Of a DNA stretch of 64,000 bases, positions 1 through 7,957 are shown piece by piece. The first letter of the stretch is position 1. Each line of letters begins with the position of its first letter. The notes under the pieces were generated by a model, which was not told where the DNA came from, searched no databases, and worked only from the letters and a program-made list of their open reading frames with translations. This stretch comes from Acidobacteriaceae bacterium (GTDB lineage Bacteria > Acidobacteriota > Terriglobia > Terriglobales > Acidobacteriaceae): NCBI GenBank assembly GCA_003139095.1, contig PLHW01000028.1, forward strand, positions 62,001-126,000. Reading direction: 5' to 3'. Position numbers and translations under genes: made by a program.

Positions 1-64
1 GGTTGAAGTGCGGCGCGAAAGAGGGCAGATCGTCCACAAGAAGGTGATGCCGGTCACAGTATAG
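1..64 (+). CDS. 3' end of an unidentified gene (partial)
   Basis: A reading frame open from the window edge (first full codon at base 2) runs about 20 codons to a TAG at 62-64. The other two forward frames stop earlier. The tail is basic and alternates with hydrophobic residues, ending VMPVTV, which looks like a natural protein end. It is too short to assign a family. Chance openness over 60 bases is quite possible, so this is a weak call. Confidence 0.3.
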   Translation, partial: VEVRRERGQIVHKKVMPVTV

Positions 65-214
65 CGTGACCTGGCAAATCGGGCCATCACCGATGGACAT
101 CAACCATCGGGCCGTCGGGTGATCGGGCCATCCGGTCGTCTCGTCAGCGGCGGTTCGGCGAAAGTTAAACGACACACTGCGATTTTCGCACGCAACCAAT
201 TTGTGCCCTGCCTG

Positions 215-231
215 CAACTAAACAATTAGTT
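215..231. promoter_or_regulatory. BlaI-type operator upstream of the repressor gene
   Basis: Bases 216-231 read AACTAA-ACAA-TTAGTT, a perfect 6-bp inverted repeat 45 bp before the GTG of the BlaI-like gene. The core ACTA...TAGT resembles the TAC(T)A...T(A)GTA dyads bound by BlaI/MecI/CopY-type winged-helix repressors. A very similar dyad lies before htrA at 2325-2342. Seen: the palindrome and its twin. Inferred: autoregulation by the adjacent repressor. The rest of 65-275 shows no gene; 80-150 contains loosely repetitive CGGGCCATC-like motifs. Confidence 0.65.
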
Positions 232-275
232 ACCTTTCCCCACGTGGGGCGTCTAAGAGGAAAAGGAGTCGCGCG

Positions 276-659
276 GTGCCACCCAGACAGTCGGAAACGT
301 TGACCGAAGCGGAACTGCGAGTGATGAGGATTTTGTGGGAGCGCACCTCCGGCACCGTCCAGCAAGTGCTTGATTCCATTGGCACACGCCCGGCTCTCGC
401 ATACAACTCCGTGCTCACCACCATCCGCATTCTGGAGCGCAAGGGCTATCTTAAACACATTAAAGATGGGCGGGCCCATGTGTACGCCCCCGTCGTCCGG
501 CAGGAGGAGGCGTCGCGCTCGGAGATCCGCCACCTGGTGAGCCGCTTTTTCGGCAACTCGCACGAGGAACTCGTGCTCAACATTCTGGAAGATCGCGGCG
601 TGGAGCGGGAAGAACTGGCGCGTCTGCGCAAGATGCTGGATCGGAGCGAGGCGAAATGA
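276..659 (+). CDS. BlaI/MecI/CopY-family transcriptional repressor
   Basis: 127-residue winged-helix protein starting at GTG 276 behind AGGAAAAGGAG. The N-terminal half carries the family pattern: LTEAELRVMRILW, then a recognition helix region with LAYNSVLTTIRILERKG and the wing KDGRAHVYAPVV. The C-terminal half (about 75-127) is the helical dimerisation domain that a cognate M56 protease usually cleaves. The stop overlaps the next gene's start by 4 bp (ATGA), the classic repressor-sensor coupling. A dyad at 216-231 is the probable autoregulatory operator, and a twin before htrA suggests a small regulon. Family known; target genes inferred. Confidence 0.93.
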   Translation: MPPRQSETLTEAELRVMRILWERTSGTVQQVLDSIGTRPALAYNSVLTTIRILERKGYLKHIKDGRAHVYAPVVRQEEASRSEIRHLVSRFFGNSHEELVLNILEDRGVEREELARLRKMLDRSEAK

Positions 660-2287
660 CGCTGCCCGGAATGCACCTCGTCGGCGTGGGGTTCGGGAGC
701 ACGAATTTTTTCGCCTCTGGGGCGGCGCAGCCGCTGTTTGACCATTTCGCGCAGGCGGCAATTGAGCGCGTCATCAATTCGTTGCCGGAAGGCATTTTGA
801 TTGCGCTGTTTGCGTGGGCCGTGCTGCGCGTTTTGCCCAGGCAGAACTCCCGCACGCGGTTTGCAGTCTGGTTCGCGACGCTGCTCGCGGTGGTGGCCTT
901 GCCGGTGGTGGAAGGGCTCGGGCTTGACCGGCTGAATTGGATCGGCGTCACGGCTCGGAAAATTTTCGGCGAAGGAATTTTTGGCCCTCATATTTTTGAC
1001 GGCGCAGTCGCCTCGAATCACGCCGCATCGACGCTCGCGCTGCCCGCTCATTGGGCTCCGATCATTTTTGTTCTCTGGTTGCTGGCAGCCGGCGTGGCAA
1101 TCGGCCGCCTCGGCGCGGCGGTGTGGCACGTCCGCAACCTGCGGCGCAACTGCACTCCCGTCGATACGGCGACTCTTGATCCCGTGCTGCGCGAAACGAT
1201 GGAAAGCCTGAATGCCGCGCGGTCGGTTGGGGCGAGGCGCGTGACGCTCGCCACATCGGACCGGGTGCGCGTGCCGGCGGCTCTCGGCCTGGGGAAGCCG
1301 ATGATCGTGCTGCCCGCATGGACGCTCGGGGAAATGCCCGCCTCCGACCTCAGCATTATTGTGCAGCATGAATTTGCGCACCTGCGGCGCTGGGACGACT
1401 GGACGAACCTGGTGCAGAAGCTGGCGCGCGCCGCGTTTTTTTTCCATCCCGCCGTGTGGTGGATTGAGGGCCGCCTGTCGGTGGAACGGGAAATGGCTTG
1501 TGACGATGTCGTGCTTGCCCAATGCGGCAATGCGGCTGGGTATGCCAGCTGTCTGGTAACCCTCCTGGAAAGAAGTCTCGCGCAGCGTGGATGGATGATG
1601 GCGCAAGCGATTGTGCACCGCGCCCGCGAGGCTTCGATGCGGCTGACGAGGATTCTCGACAAAAACCGGCCCGTTGAAACCCGGCTTTCCAAGCCGGCTT
1701 TGGGCCTGGTGGGGACGTTTGCGCTGCTTTGCATTGTGATGCTGCCGCAGACGCCGAAGTTTGTGGCGTTCGATCGTCCGGCAGTGGATGAGGGCGGGGC
1801 GATTGCTTTGAGCCAGCGGGCGGGTTTGCGAAATGCGGAGGCACGCGAGTCATTGCGAGGGGCGGCCGTCATTCCGGCGGGACTTAAGTATGAGGCACGC
1901 GCGACCAGTGCGGCGGCGGAAGTTGGAGTGGCGGAGGTTGGAGTGGCGGAGGTTGGAACGGCGGAAGTTGCGGCGACGCGAAAGAGCGCGGTGTTTGCGC
2001 CCGCCCGGAACGTCAGCGGCAGAGGCGAAACCGATGTGAAGGATGCATGGCGTGAGTTTGCAATCGAGGCCGCGAACTCGGATCGGAACTCGGCGCCGGC
2101 TGCGACCGAGATCGAGATTATTCGGCAGGCGCAGTTCGTCACCGCCGAGTTTCCCGTCGCGCAATTGACGGTCGTCAATTCGCCGGATGGGCCAGCGATG
2201 GTGTGGAGGGTGCAGATTATGCGAGTCACCTTCGTCGAGCCGGTTTGGGTAGAGCGGGTGCGCGAGGCGGCGTCGAAGAAAATTTAG
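656..2287 (+). CDS. M56 (BlaR1/MecR1-type) membrane metalloprotease
   Basis: 543 residues. N-terminal membrane segments (about 40-60 and 130-155) precede a zinc-protease site HEFAH (His238, Glu239, His242), with Glu279 of the EMACDD motif as likely third ligand; a further TM lies near 345-365. M56 proteases of this type cleave the cognate BlaI repressor on sensing a signal. The C-terminal portion (365-543) is not a recognisable penicillin-binding sensor, so the stimulus is probably not a beta-lactam. Residues 422-441 are a tandem pentapeptide repeat (EVGVA-like) encoded by 15-bp units. Overlaps the repressor gene by 4 bp and probably shares its transcript. Confidence 0.92.
   Translation: MTLPGMHLVGVGFGSTNFFASGAAQPLFDHFAQAAIERVINSLPEGILIALFAWAVLRVLPRQNSRTRFAVWFATLLAVVALPVVEGLGLDRLNWIGVTARKIFGEGIFGPHIFDGAVASNHAASTLALPAHWAPIIFVLWLLAAGVAIGRLGAAVWHVRNLRRNCTPVDTATLDPVLRETMESLNAARSVGARRVTLATSDRVRVPAALGLGKPMIVLPAWTLGEMPASDLSIIVQHEFAHLRRWDDWTNLVQKLARAAFFFHPAVWWIEGRLSVEREMACDDVVLAQCGNAAGYASCLVTLLERSLAQRGWMMAQAIVHRAREASMRLTRILDKNRPVETRLSKPALGLVGTFALLCIVMLPQTPKFVAFDRPAVDEGGAIALSQRAGLRNAEARESLRGAAVIPAGLKYEARATSAAAEVGVAEVGVAEVGTAEVAATRKSAVFAPARNVSGRGETDVKDAWREFAIEAANSDRNSAPAATEIEIIRQAQFVTAEFPVAQLTVVNSPDGPAMVWRVQIMRVTFVEPVWVERVREAASKKI
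1919..1978 (+). repeat. 15-bp in-frame tandem repeat, four units
   Basis: Units start at 1919, 1934, 1949 and 1964 and translate as EVGVA, EVGVA, EVGTA, EVAAT. It lies in the non-catalytic C-terminal part of the M56 protein. The 15-bp period keeps the frame. Similar pentapeptide arrays occur in coxB and in the DUF155 gene of this window. Confidence 0.85.
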
Positions 2288-2324
2288 CGCCGCGATTGTC
2301 CGCGCAAAATTTTTTGTCCGTTTG

Positions 2325-2342
2325 CAACTAGATATTTAGTTG
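2325..2342. promoter_or_regulatory. Second BlaI-type operator, upstream of htrA
   Basis: CAACTA-GATATT-TAGTTG is a perfect 6-bp inverted repeat around a 6-bp centre, 43 bp before the htrA start. It matches the dyad before the BlaI-like gene (CAACTA-AACAAT-TAGTTA) in half-sites and spacing. Seen directly. That the repressor also controls htrA is an inference. Confidence 0.65.
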
Positions 2343-2385
2343 TACGGGCTTAGTTCATTCAGGAAAAGCAAAAGGAGAAACGAAG

Positions 2386-3996
2386 ATGTGGGTGCGCGAT
2401 TTGAAGATGAAAGATTTGAAGTCCAGACTTAGCAACTCAACCATTATGAATTTCGGTGCGACGAAATTCCTCACTCGCCGGTTCGCGGTCGCGGTGCTGG
2501 CGATTGCGGTGATTGGCGGAATGGCAACATTCAGCTTCACCAAGTCGGCAAAGGCGGCAACGCCCGCGCCCGCGGCGTCGGCGCTCGATGACAACAGCGT
2601 GGGCGCGTTGCTCTCGCTCGATCACGCGATGGAAACGCTCGCGGCGCGCGTGACGCCAGCGGTCGTCAATGTAACGGTGGTGTCGAAGAGCAAGGCCACG
2701 TCGTCCGACGAGGGCGGCATGCCGGACTTGCAGCAGTTCTTCGGGCCAAATAATCCGTTTGGGCAGGACGGGCAGCAATTCGGGCGGCATTTCCGCTTTC
2801 AACAGCAGCCGCAGAACCGCATCGAGCACGGCCTTGGCAGCGGCGTAATCATCTCGCCCGATGGCTACATCGTCACCAACAATCACGTGATCGATGGCGC
2901 CGTCGACATTCGCGTGACGATGAGCAACAAAGAAGTTTATTCGGCCAAACTCGTGGGCGCCGACCCGCTCACCGATCTCGCCGTGATCAAAATTAACGGC
3001 AACGGTTTTCCGAGCGTGCCGTTTGGCAACTCCGCCAATCTGCATCCGGGACAAACGGTGCTCGCCTTCGGCAATCCCTACGGACTTCAGTTCACGGTGA
3101 CGCGCGGCATTATCAGCGCGCTCAATCGGCCGAATCCGGATGCGAGCGACCGGCGCAAGCCCGGCGAATTTATCCAGACCGACGCCGCAATTAATCCCGG
3201 CAACTCGGGCGGAGCGCTGGTCAACGCGCACGGCGAGTTGATCGGCATCAACACCTTTCTCATCTCCGGCTCCGGTTCGTTCGCCGGCATGGGCTTTGCG
3301 ATTCCCACGCAGATCGTGCAGCCCACGGTCGACACGCTCATCAAGTACGGCAAGGTGACGCATGGCTTCATCGGAATTCAGATCGCCGATGTAACGCCGG
3401 ACAACGCGAAATTTTTCCACCTCTCGAAAGCCGAGGGCGCCCTGGTCAGCGACGTGACGCCGGATTCTCCGGGTGCGAAGGCGGGCATGAAGACCGGCGA
3501 CGTGATCACCGAGCTTGACGGCAAAGCGATCACCGACGCGGGCCAACTGCAAATGCTGGTGGGACAGAAGCGGCCCGGCGACACGGTTCACCTCGATGTA
3601 ATGCGGGACGACAAGCCGATCAACGTGGCTGTGACGCTCGGCGACCTCAACAGTCCGAACAACACCGAGGCTGCCAGCACCGAGCACAAAGGGCGTTGGG
3701 GAGTGAGCCTCGGCGACCTCGACCAGAATGCGCGCAATGAACTTCAGCAGGAGGGCGCGAGCCAGGGCGTGAACATTCACGGCGCGATCGTGGAGAACGT
3801 CGTTCCCGGAAGTCCCGCCGACAACGCCGGCATCAGCCGCGGCGACGTGATCATGGAAGTGGATCGCAAGCCGATGAAGTCCGCGTCGGACGTAGCGCAG
3901 GCGTTGGGCAGCGTTGCAAACGGACAGGACGTGTTGGTGCTGGTCTGGTCCAATGGTGGCAGCACCTTCCGCGTCCTGCATCCGACGGAGGGATAG
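2386..3996 (+). CDS. htrA: HtrA/DegP-family periplasmic serine protease with two PDZ domains
   Basis: 536 residues starting at ATG 2386 behind AAAAGGAGAAACG; Met8 or Met21 are alternatives. A membrane anchor or uncleaved signal lies at about 32-50. The trypsin-like domain has the triad His167 (NNHVIDG), Asp197 (LTDLAV) and Ser274 (GNSGGAL). PDZ1 covers about 330-420 and PDZ2 about 440-530. A Gln/Phe-rich insert (QQFGRHFRFQQQ) lies before the protease core, like the LA-loop region of DegP. Degrades or refolds damaged envelope proteins. It lies 98 bp after the M56 gene behind a repeated BlaI-like operator, suggesting control by that sensor pair, and ends before a strong terminator. Confidence 0.95.
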   Translation: MWVRDLKMKDLKSRLSNSTIMNFGATKFLTRRFAVAVLAIAVIGGMATFSFTKSAKAATPAPAASALDDNSVGALLSLDHAMETLAARVTPAVVNVTVVSKSKATSSDEGGMPDLQQFFGPNNPFGQDGQQFGRHFRFQQQPQNRIEHGLGSGVIISPDGYIVTNNHVIDGAVDIRVTMSNKEVYSAKLVGADPLTDLAVIKINGNGFPSVPFGNSANLHPGQTVLAFGNPYGLQFTVTRGIISALNRPNPDASDRRKPGEFIQTDAAINPGNSGGALVNAHGELIGINTFLISGSGSFAGMGFAIPTQIVQPTVDTLIKYGKVTHGFIGIQIADVTPDNAKFFHLSKAEGALVSDVTPDSPGAKAGMKTGDVITELDGKAITDAGQLQMLVGQKRPGDTVHLDVMRDDKPINVAVTLGDLNSPNNTEAASTEHKGRWGVSLGDLDQNARNELQQEGASQGVNIHGAIVENVVPGSPADNAGISRGDVIMEVDRKPMKSASDVAQALGSVANGQDVLVLVWSNGGSTFRVLHPTEG

Positions 3997-4061
3997 CGAC
4001 TGGCGCCGGCTTTCGGGTGCCCGTTGCCGGCCGGTCCGATTCGTCAAACTAAGACGGTTTG

Positions 4062-4117
4062 GGCGCTGCGCTTTGTCTCCTTCAAATGAGGACGATGCGC
4101 AGCGCCTGATTTTTTTT
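4062..4117 (+). terminator. Rho-independent terminator after htrA
   Basis: A perfect 10-bp stem GGCGCTGCGC (4062-4071) pairs with GCGCAGCGCC (4097-4106) across a 25-nt loop with some internal pairing, followed by a T run at 4110-4117. It closes the BlaI/M56/HtrA block. Confidence 0.85.
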
Positions 4118-4284
4118 ATGGGATTCTCGCGATTCATTCGCGACGCCCTGCGGTGTGACGGCAGCATAAAATCCTGCGTCCAGCAGGCTACGCAGGGTTC
4201 AATTTTTCCTCACCGTGACTGCGGTCCTTGCATTTCTGCCCGCTTTGGGGCAACGTTTTGTGTTGCGAAAGGAGCGTCTGCCAC

Positions 4285-4581
4285 ATGATCTATCTTCTCA
4301 TCCATCACGAGGTCGCCGATTATTCCGCCTGGAAGGCCACGTTCGATTCCTCCCTCGACTGGCGCACCAAGCACGGCGAGCGTAGCTGCCGCATCTTCCG
4401 CGGCGTGCAGAACCCGAACGAACTGACGCTCATGTTCGAATGGGAAAACTTCGAAAAAGCTCATGCCTTCATCGCCTCCGACGAGCTGAAGACCCGCATG
4501 GCGAGTGCCGGCGTCAAAAGCACTCCGCGTGTGGAATATCTGACAGAAATGTTCAGCATCCGGCGCAGCGCCGCCGACTGA
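4285..4581 (+). CDS. Small ABM-like (dimeric alpha/beta barrel) protein
   Basis: 98 residues from ATG 4285, chosen because AAAGGAG sits at 4267-4273; an upstream in-frame ATG at 4228 has no such site and adds a non-conserved extension. The sequence (IYLLIHHEVADYSAWK..., ...NELTLMFEWENFEKAHAF) has the pattern of the antibiotic-biosynthesis-monooxygenase-like ferredoxin fold, in which WENFEKAHAF precedes the last strands. Such proteins are dimeric; some are monooxygenases, most are uncharacterised. It is flanked by terminators on both sides and is therefore probably monocistronic. No substrate can be proposed. Confidence 0.75.
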   Translation: MIYLLIHHEVADYSAWKATFDSSLDWRTKHGERSCRIFRGVQNPNELTLMFEWENFEKAHAFIASDELKTRMASAGVKSTPRVEYLTEMFSIRRSAAD

Positions 4582-4588
4582 TCCGAAA

Positions 4589-4630
4589 GCCGCCTGGCCG
4601 CGTGCCTCTGCCGGGCGGCGTTCCTCTTTT
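4589..4630 (+). terminator. Rho-independent terminator after the ABM-like gene
   Basis: GCCGCCTGGC (4589-4598) pairs with GCCGGGCGGC (4610-4619), with one G.T pair, and is followed by TTCCTCTTTT. It lies 8 bp after the stop codon. Confidence 0.75.
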
Positions 4631-4823
4631 GGGCCTCCCAGCCTCCCGGGCTCCGCGCTATTTCTCCGGAGCCGGGAATCCCTTTCCCCTGGTTTGCATC
4701 CAAACAGCCGTGTCCCAAATCGGCGAGGCCGAATCGAATCCGCGACGCATCTTCGCGCCCGGTTCCGTCCATTCGCCCGTCTAACCTGCCCCAGAATTTC
4801 AAACTTGGTTTGAGGAGAATCCC

Positions 4824-5465
4824 ATGGCCAAAAATTCAATTGCCAACCATTCCAGCAAGTCCGCTAAAACCTCCGCGCAGCCGCACTTTCATCAGCGCGG
4901 CAATGAAATCCAGCCTTTTGGCACGGTCACCAGCATGACCCCTCTCCAGCTCGAAGAGGCGGTGCGGCTGGAAATGACCGAACAACTCAACCTGCTGCTC
5001 GCCGATACGATGACCCTCCGCGACCTCTATAAGAAGTCGCACTGGCAGGTCGCCGGCCCCACCTTCTATCAACTTCATCTCCTTTTCGACAAGCACTTCG
5101 AAGAACAAAGCGAACTGGTCGATACCATCGCCGAGCGCATTCAGCTTCTCGGCGGCATCGCCATTGCCATGGCGCACGACGTGGCCGAAGCGACGCGCAT
5201 CGAGCGGCCGCCCAAGGGCCGCGAAGCCGTGCCCGTGCAACTGTCGCGCCTGCTCGACGCGCATCAGGTGATTATTGAGAATGTGCGCGAACTCGCCGAA
5301 CGCGCCGACAAACTCGGGGACGATGGCACCAATGACATGCTGGTCAGCGACCTGCTGCGCACTAACGAATTGCAGGTCTGGTTCGTCAGCGAACACCTCG
5401 TCGATGAGCCGACGGTGCGCGACGCCGAGGGCGAAAATACCCCGGCAGCACGGAAGTCGGCGTAA
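4824..5465 (+). CDS. dps: Dps-family ferritin-like DNA-protection protein
   Basis: 213 residues starting at ATG 4824 behind GAGGAGA. The core four-helix bundle (about 40-195) carries the Dps ferroxidase pattern: LYKKSHWQVAGP followed by LHLLFDKHFEE, giving the conserved His, Asp and Glu ligands. Dps dodecamers oxidise and store iron using peroxide and shield DNA. The roughly 35-residue N-terminal extension is Ser/Lys/His-rich, as in Dps proteins that bind DNA through their tails. A short acidic-then-basic tail (ending AARKSA) follows the last helix. Ends before a strong, probably bidirectional terminator. Confidence 0.93.
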   Translation: MAKNSIANHSSKSAKTSAQPHFHQRGNEIQPFGTVTSMTPLQLEEAVRLEMTEQLNLLLADTMTLRDLYKKSHWQVAGPTFYQLHLLFDKHFEEQSELVDTIAERIQLLGGIAIAMAHDVAEATRIERPPKGREAVPVQLSRLLDAHQVIIENVRELAERADKLGDDGTNDMLVSDLLRTNELQVWFVSEHLVDEPTVRDAEGENTPAARKSA

Positions 5466-5511
5466 GCGACAGTAATCGCGATCTGACGCGACAATTCCGG
5501 GAGAGCACGGT

Positions 5512-5540
5512 AAAAACGCGGACCCAGGGTCCGCGTTTTT
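5512..5540. terminator. Bidirectional terminator between convergent dps and merR genes
   Basis: A 13-bp perfect stem (5512-5524 with 5528-5540) has a CAG loop, a 5-A run on the left flank and a 5-T run on the right, so it can work on both strands. It lies 46 bp after dps, with the MerR gene facing it from the right. Confidence 0.85.
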
Positions 5541-5563
5541 ATTTGGTGGATCGAAACCCCTGA

Positions 5564-5628
5564 ATTGCGTGAGTACGTTGCGCGAGTGGGTTGTGTGAGT
5601 AAGTTGCGTGAATAGGTTGTGTGAGATG
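5564..5628. repeat. 13-bp tandem repeat, five imperfect units
   Basis: Units begin at 5564, 5577, 5590, 5603 and 5616 with consensus GTTGYGTGAGTAG. Each reads as a 7-mer plus a 6-mer (GTTGYGT + GAGTAG). It lies between dps and the MerR gene. Confidence 0.85.
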
Positions 5629-5697
5629 GATTTGCCCACCCCGGCTTTACTCTTGCGCACAAAATAAAGTCACGCCCGAGTCCTACCGGCGAGCGCG

Positions 5698-6099
5698 CTA
5701 ATGCCGCGCCGACAAAATCTGCAGTATCTGCTGTAACTCGTGCCGCCAATACGCGACGTTGGTCGGGGCCGTGGCCGGGAAAGGGAGCGCTGACTGATTC
5801 CGGTCCGGTTTCATTTCCTCGCGCAACTGCGCCCGCGCTCCCGGAATGGTAAATCCGTCCTCATACAGCAGCTTCTTAATGCGTACCACCGATTCCACAT
5901 CGCGCTTGCGGTACATGCGCTGTCCCGTGCTGCTCTTCACCGGTTTGAGCTGGGGAAATTCCGTCTCCCAGAAGCGCAGCACATACGCCGGCAGGCGGCA
6001 CAAACGCGCCACTTCGCCAATGCGAAAGTAGAGCTTGTCCGGAATAATGACTTCGTGCGCGCGGGCCGCTTTCTTCGACCCTTTCTTCCGCATCGCCAT
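5698..6099 (-). CDS. MerR-family transcriptional regulator
   Basis: 133 residues from ATG 6099; an in-frame ATG at 6114 is possible, but its first codons (GGAAGCG) look like the ribosome site of the 6099 start. The winged-helix domain (about 20-90) shows YFRIGEVARLCRLPAYVLRFWE and STGQRMYRKRDVESV, the MerR recognition and wing pattern, followed by a short dimerisation helix (LLYEDGFTIPGARAQL). The Lys/Arg-rich N-terminal tail is unusual. There is no obvious effector domain or metal-binding cysteines, so it is closer to the MlrA/CarA-like stand-alone DNA binders common in Acidobacteriota. Targets unknown; convergent with dps. Confidence 0.88.
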   Translation of the reverse strand: MAMRKKGSKKAARAHEVIIPDKLYFRIGEVARLCRLPAYVLRFWETEFPQLKPVKSSTGQRMYRKRDVESVVRIKKLLYEDGFTIPGARAQLREEMKPDRNQSALPFPATAPTNVAYWRHELQQILQILSARH

Positions 6100-6249
6100 G
6101 GATCCGCTTCCCATATCTAATATATAGGCGTTCTAGCACGAGCGGCGCGCCGCGACAATCCCCAAAAGTACCGACGTTGTTTCCCCCATCACGGTCGCGT
6201 TGCCCCCGGCTGCCGTCGGCGCGCCCAGTGTTGAACTCAGCTCACTTCC

Positions 6250-7821
6250 TCAGTTCACTTCCCCGCTTGCGGCTTCGGACGCGGTCTTTGCCAGCCCCAG
6301 CAGACTGATGGCCATGCCAGCCGCCATGGCCGCGCCGAAAACCGCCAGCGTGGCGCGCGACACGCCGCCCTTGGCAAGAAATACGAACCACCGGTCCCAA
6401 CCCAGCCCCAGCCGCGCCGGCTGCGGGTTTCCAAGATACTTCCAGAACAGTTGCACCGGCCCGCGCAGCGAGTAATCCATGCGGTAGGTCCAATTCGCGG
6501 CATAATACCGGCCGGCCGGCGCCTGATCTTCCATGAAGCTGGTGGCCAGCGATAACGCTTGCACAACAAAACCAATCCCCAGCAACGCCCTGGCCAGCGC
6601 CTTCACTTTCGTCCCGCCGTTTGCCAGAACCGGGCCCAATCCCAAACACAAAAACACCAGCGCCGGAACCAGGTATCTCGGCCCCACGCAATAGCCGCCC
6701 TCCCATTGCGAATATTTGGCAAAGAAAAGCAAACCCACCAACGGAAGCAGAACGGCGAGCGCAGCCAAGGCGCGATTCCTCCGCCAGAGCCCGCCCATGC
6801 CGGCCAGTGCCAGAGTTACAGGCGGCGCAAAAATGAACACCGACTTCCCGGGTGAAAATAAAAATCCGTAGAGCCCCGTAAGCAGCGGCGTGTCGAAGCG
6901 ATTGAGCTGCTTGGCGCCTTCCGCAGCCGCGGGATAGCCGAAGGCCAGGGGGCTTCCAAACAGCACCGCATTGTGGGCGAGCAAAATTACCACGCCCACC
7001 GCGGCCGCCGCGCCGAAAACCACAATTGCCCGCAGCGCCGCTCTTCCATCGCGCGCAAAAATAGCCAGCGCGAATACCGCAACCACCAGAACATTTGTGG
7101 GACGCACCAGTACGGCCAATCCCAGAATGAGTCCGCCGATCGCCGCGGTGCGCAGTGGAATCGGACCCGAAAACTCCGCGTGAGACGAAGCAACAAATTC
7201 CCGGCTCCCGACCTCGTCGCGCGTCTCCACTCCCCTGGCGAACAGCGCCCACGCCACGCCCGTGAAAATCGCAGCCGAGAGCGGCTCGGAAAACAGCCAA
7301 CCCGAGTAGGCAAACATGGGCGTGGCCAGTCCGACCATGAAGGTCGCGAGCAGGGCCGCCCGCGGCGGAATTCCGCTTCCCACCAGCAGCAAAAAGAAAA
7401 AAGTCACGGTGAGCGCGGCAAAGGTTGCGCTGCCGAGGCACGTCGCAAACGCCACGACCAGATCCGTGTCGTCCGCCGGAACGCCCGGCAACCTCGCCAG
7501 CACGTACTGCCCAAACAGATACCACGGCACGCACGCAATCGCTTGCCCCGGAGGATAGGCTGCGCGCGGCCGCCCCCGCACATCGAAGCGCCCATAAAAA
7601 TTATGCAGCGCCACTGCCTGCGGCACCGCTGTCGTTCCGTGCAGCGCCAGGCTCTCGGTTGTGTACAGAGTGTTGTACTCGTCGGGCGTGCGTACGCGGC
7701 CGGTCGATGTCAGCAGGTAGAAAAACTGGAAGGCGGCGAAGATCCAGACGGCCAGATGCCGCGACCGATGCGCGGCCCCGCGGTGTGCGACCGGCGATAC
7801 TTCGGAGCTCAAGACCCGCAA
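6250..7821 (-). CDS. Polytopic membrane protein, glycosyltransferase-39-like
   Basis: 523 residues, start codon TTG at 7821; no better in-frame ATG was seen. An N-terminal TM is followed by an extracytoplasmic loop with RTPDEYNTLYTTESLAL, whose Asp-Glu pair is like the first-loop acidic motif of PMT/ArnT-type lipid-linked-sugar transferases, and then by about ten more hydrophobic helices. Members of this fold transfer sugars from polyprenyl phosphate donors outside the membrane. No C-terminal periplasmic domain is evident. It is divergent from the hydrolase gene, sharing a 136-bp upstream region. Acceptor and donor cannot be inferred; it may equally be an uncharacterised membrane protein. Confidence 0.7.
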   Translation of the reverse strand: MRVLSSEVSPVAHRGAAHRSRHLAVWIFAAFQFFYLLTSTGRVRTPDEYNTLYTTESLALHGTTAVPQAVALHNFYGRFDVRGRPRAAYPPGQAIACVPWYLFGQYVLARLPGVPADDTDLVVAFATCLGSATFAALTVTFFFLLLVGSGIPPRAALLATFMVGLATPMFAYSGWLFSEPLSAAIFTGVAWALFARGVETRDEVGSREFVASSHAEFSGPIPLRTAAIGGLILGLAVLVRPTNVLVVAVFALAIFARDGRAALRAIVVFGAAAAVGVVILLAHNAVLFGSPLAFGYPAAAEGAKQLNRFDTPLLTGLYGFLFSPGKSVFIFAPPVTLALAGMGGLWRRNRALAALAVLLPLVGLLFFAKYSQWEGGYCVGPRYLVPALVFLCLGLGPVLANGGTKVKALARALLGIGFVVQALSLATSFMEDQAPAGRYYAANWTYRMDYSLRGPVQLFWKYLGNPQPARLGLGWDRWFVFLAKGGVSRATLAVFGAAMAAGMAISLLGLAKTASEAASGEVN

Positions 7822-7957
7822 GACAATTTCATACTATCAATTCACCGAACTTCATCCCGGACCACACCACCCGCCAGCATCCGTCCCGTTACTAAGTGCC
7901 GCAGCGCATGTCCCCGACTCAATCCCGCCGAATTTTTGCTATAACCGATACAGACCT

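Noticed and set aside
446-1618. Long minus-strand frame opposite the M56 gene
   Set aside because: His/Arg/Pro-rich composition and no family resemblance; it is the antisense shadow of a clear gene.
2437-4167. 576-residue minus-strand frame opposite htrA
   Set aside because: Antisense of a canonical HtrA with intact catalytic motifs; no ribosome site or recognised domain.
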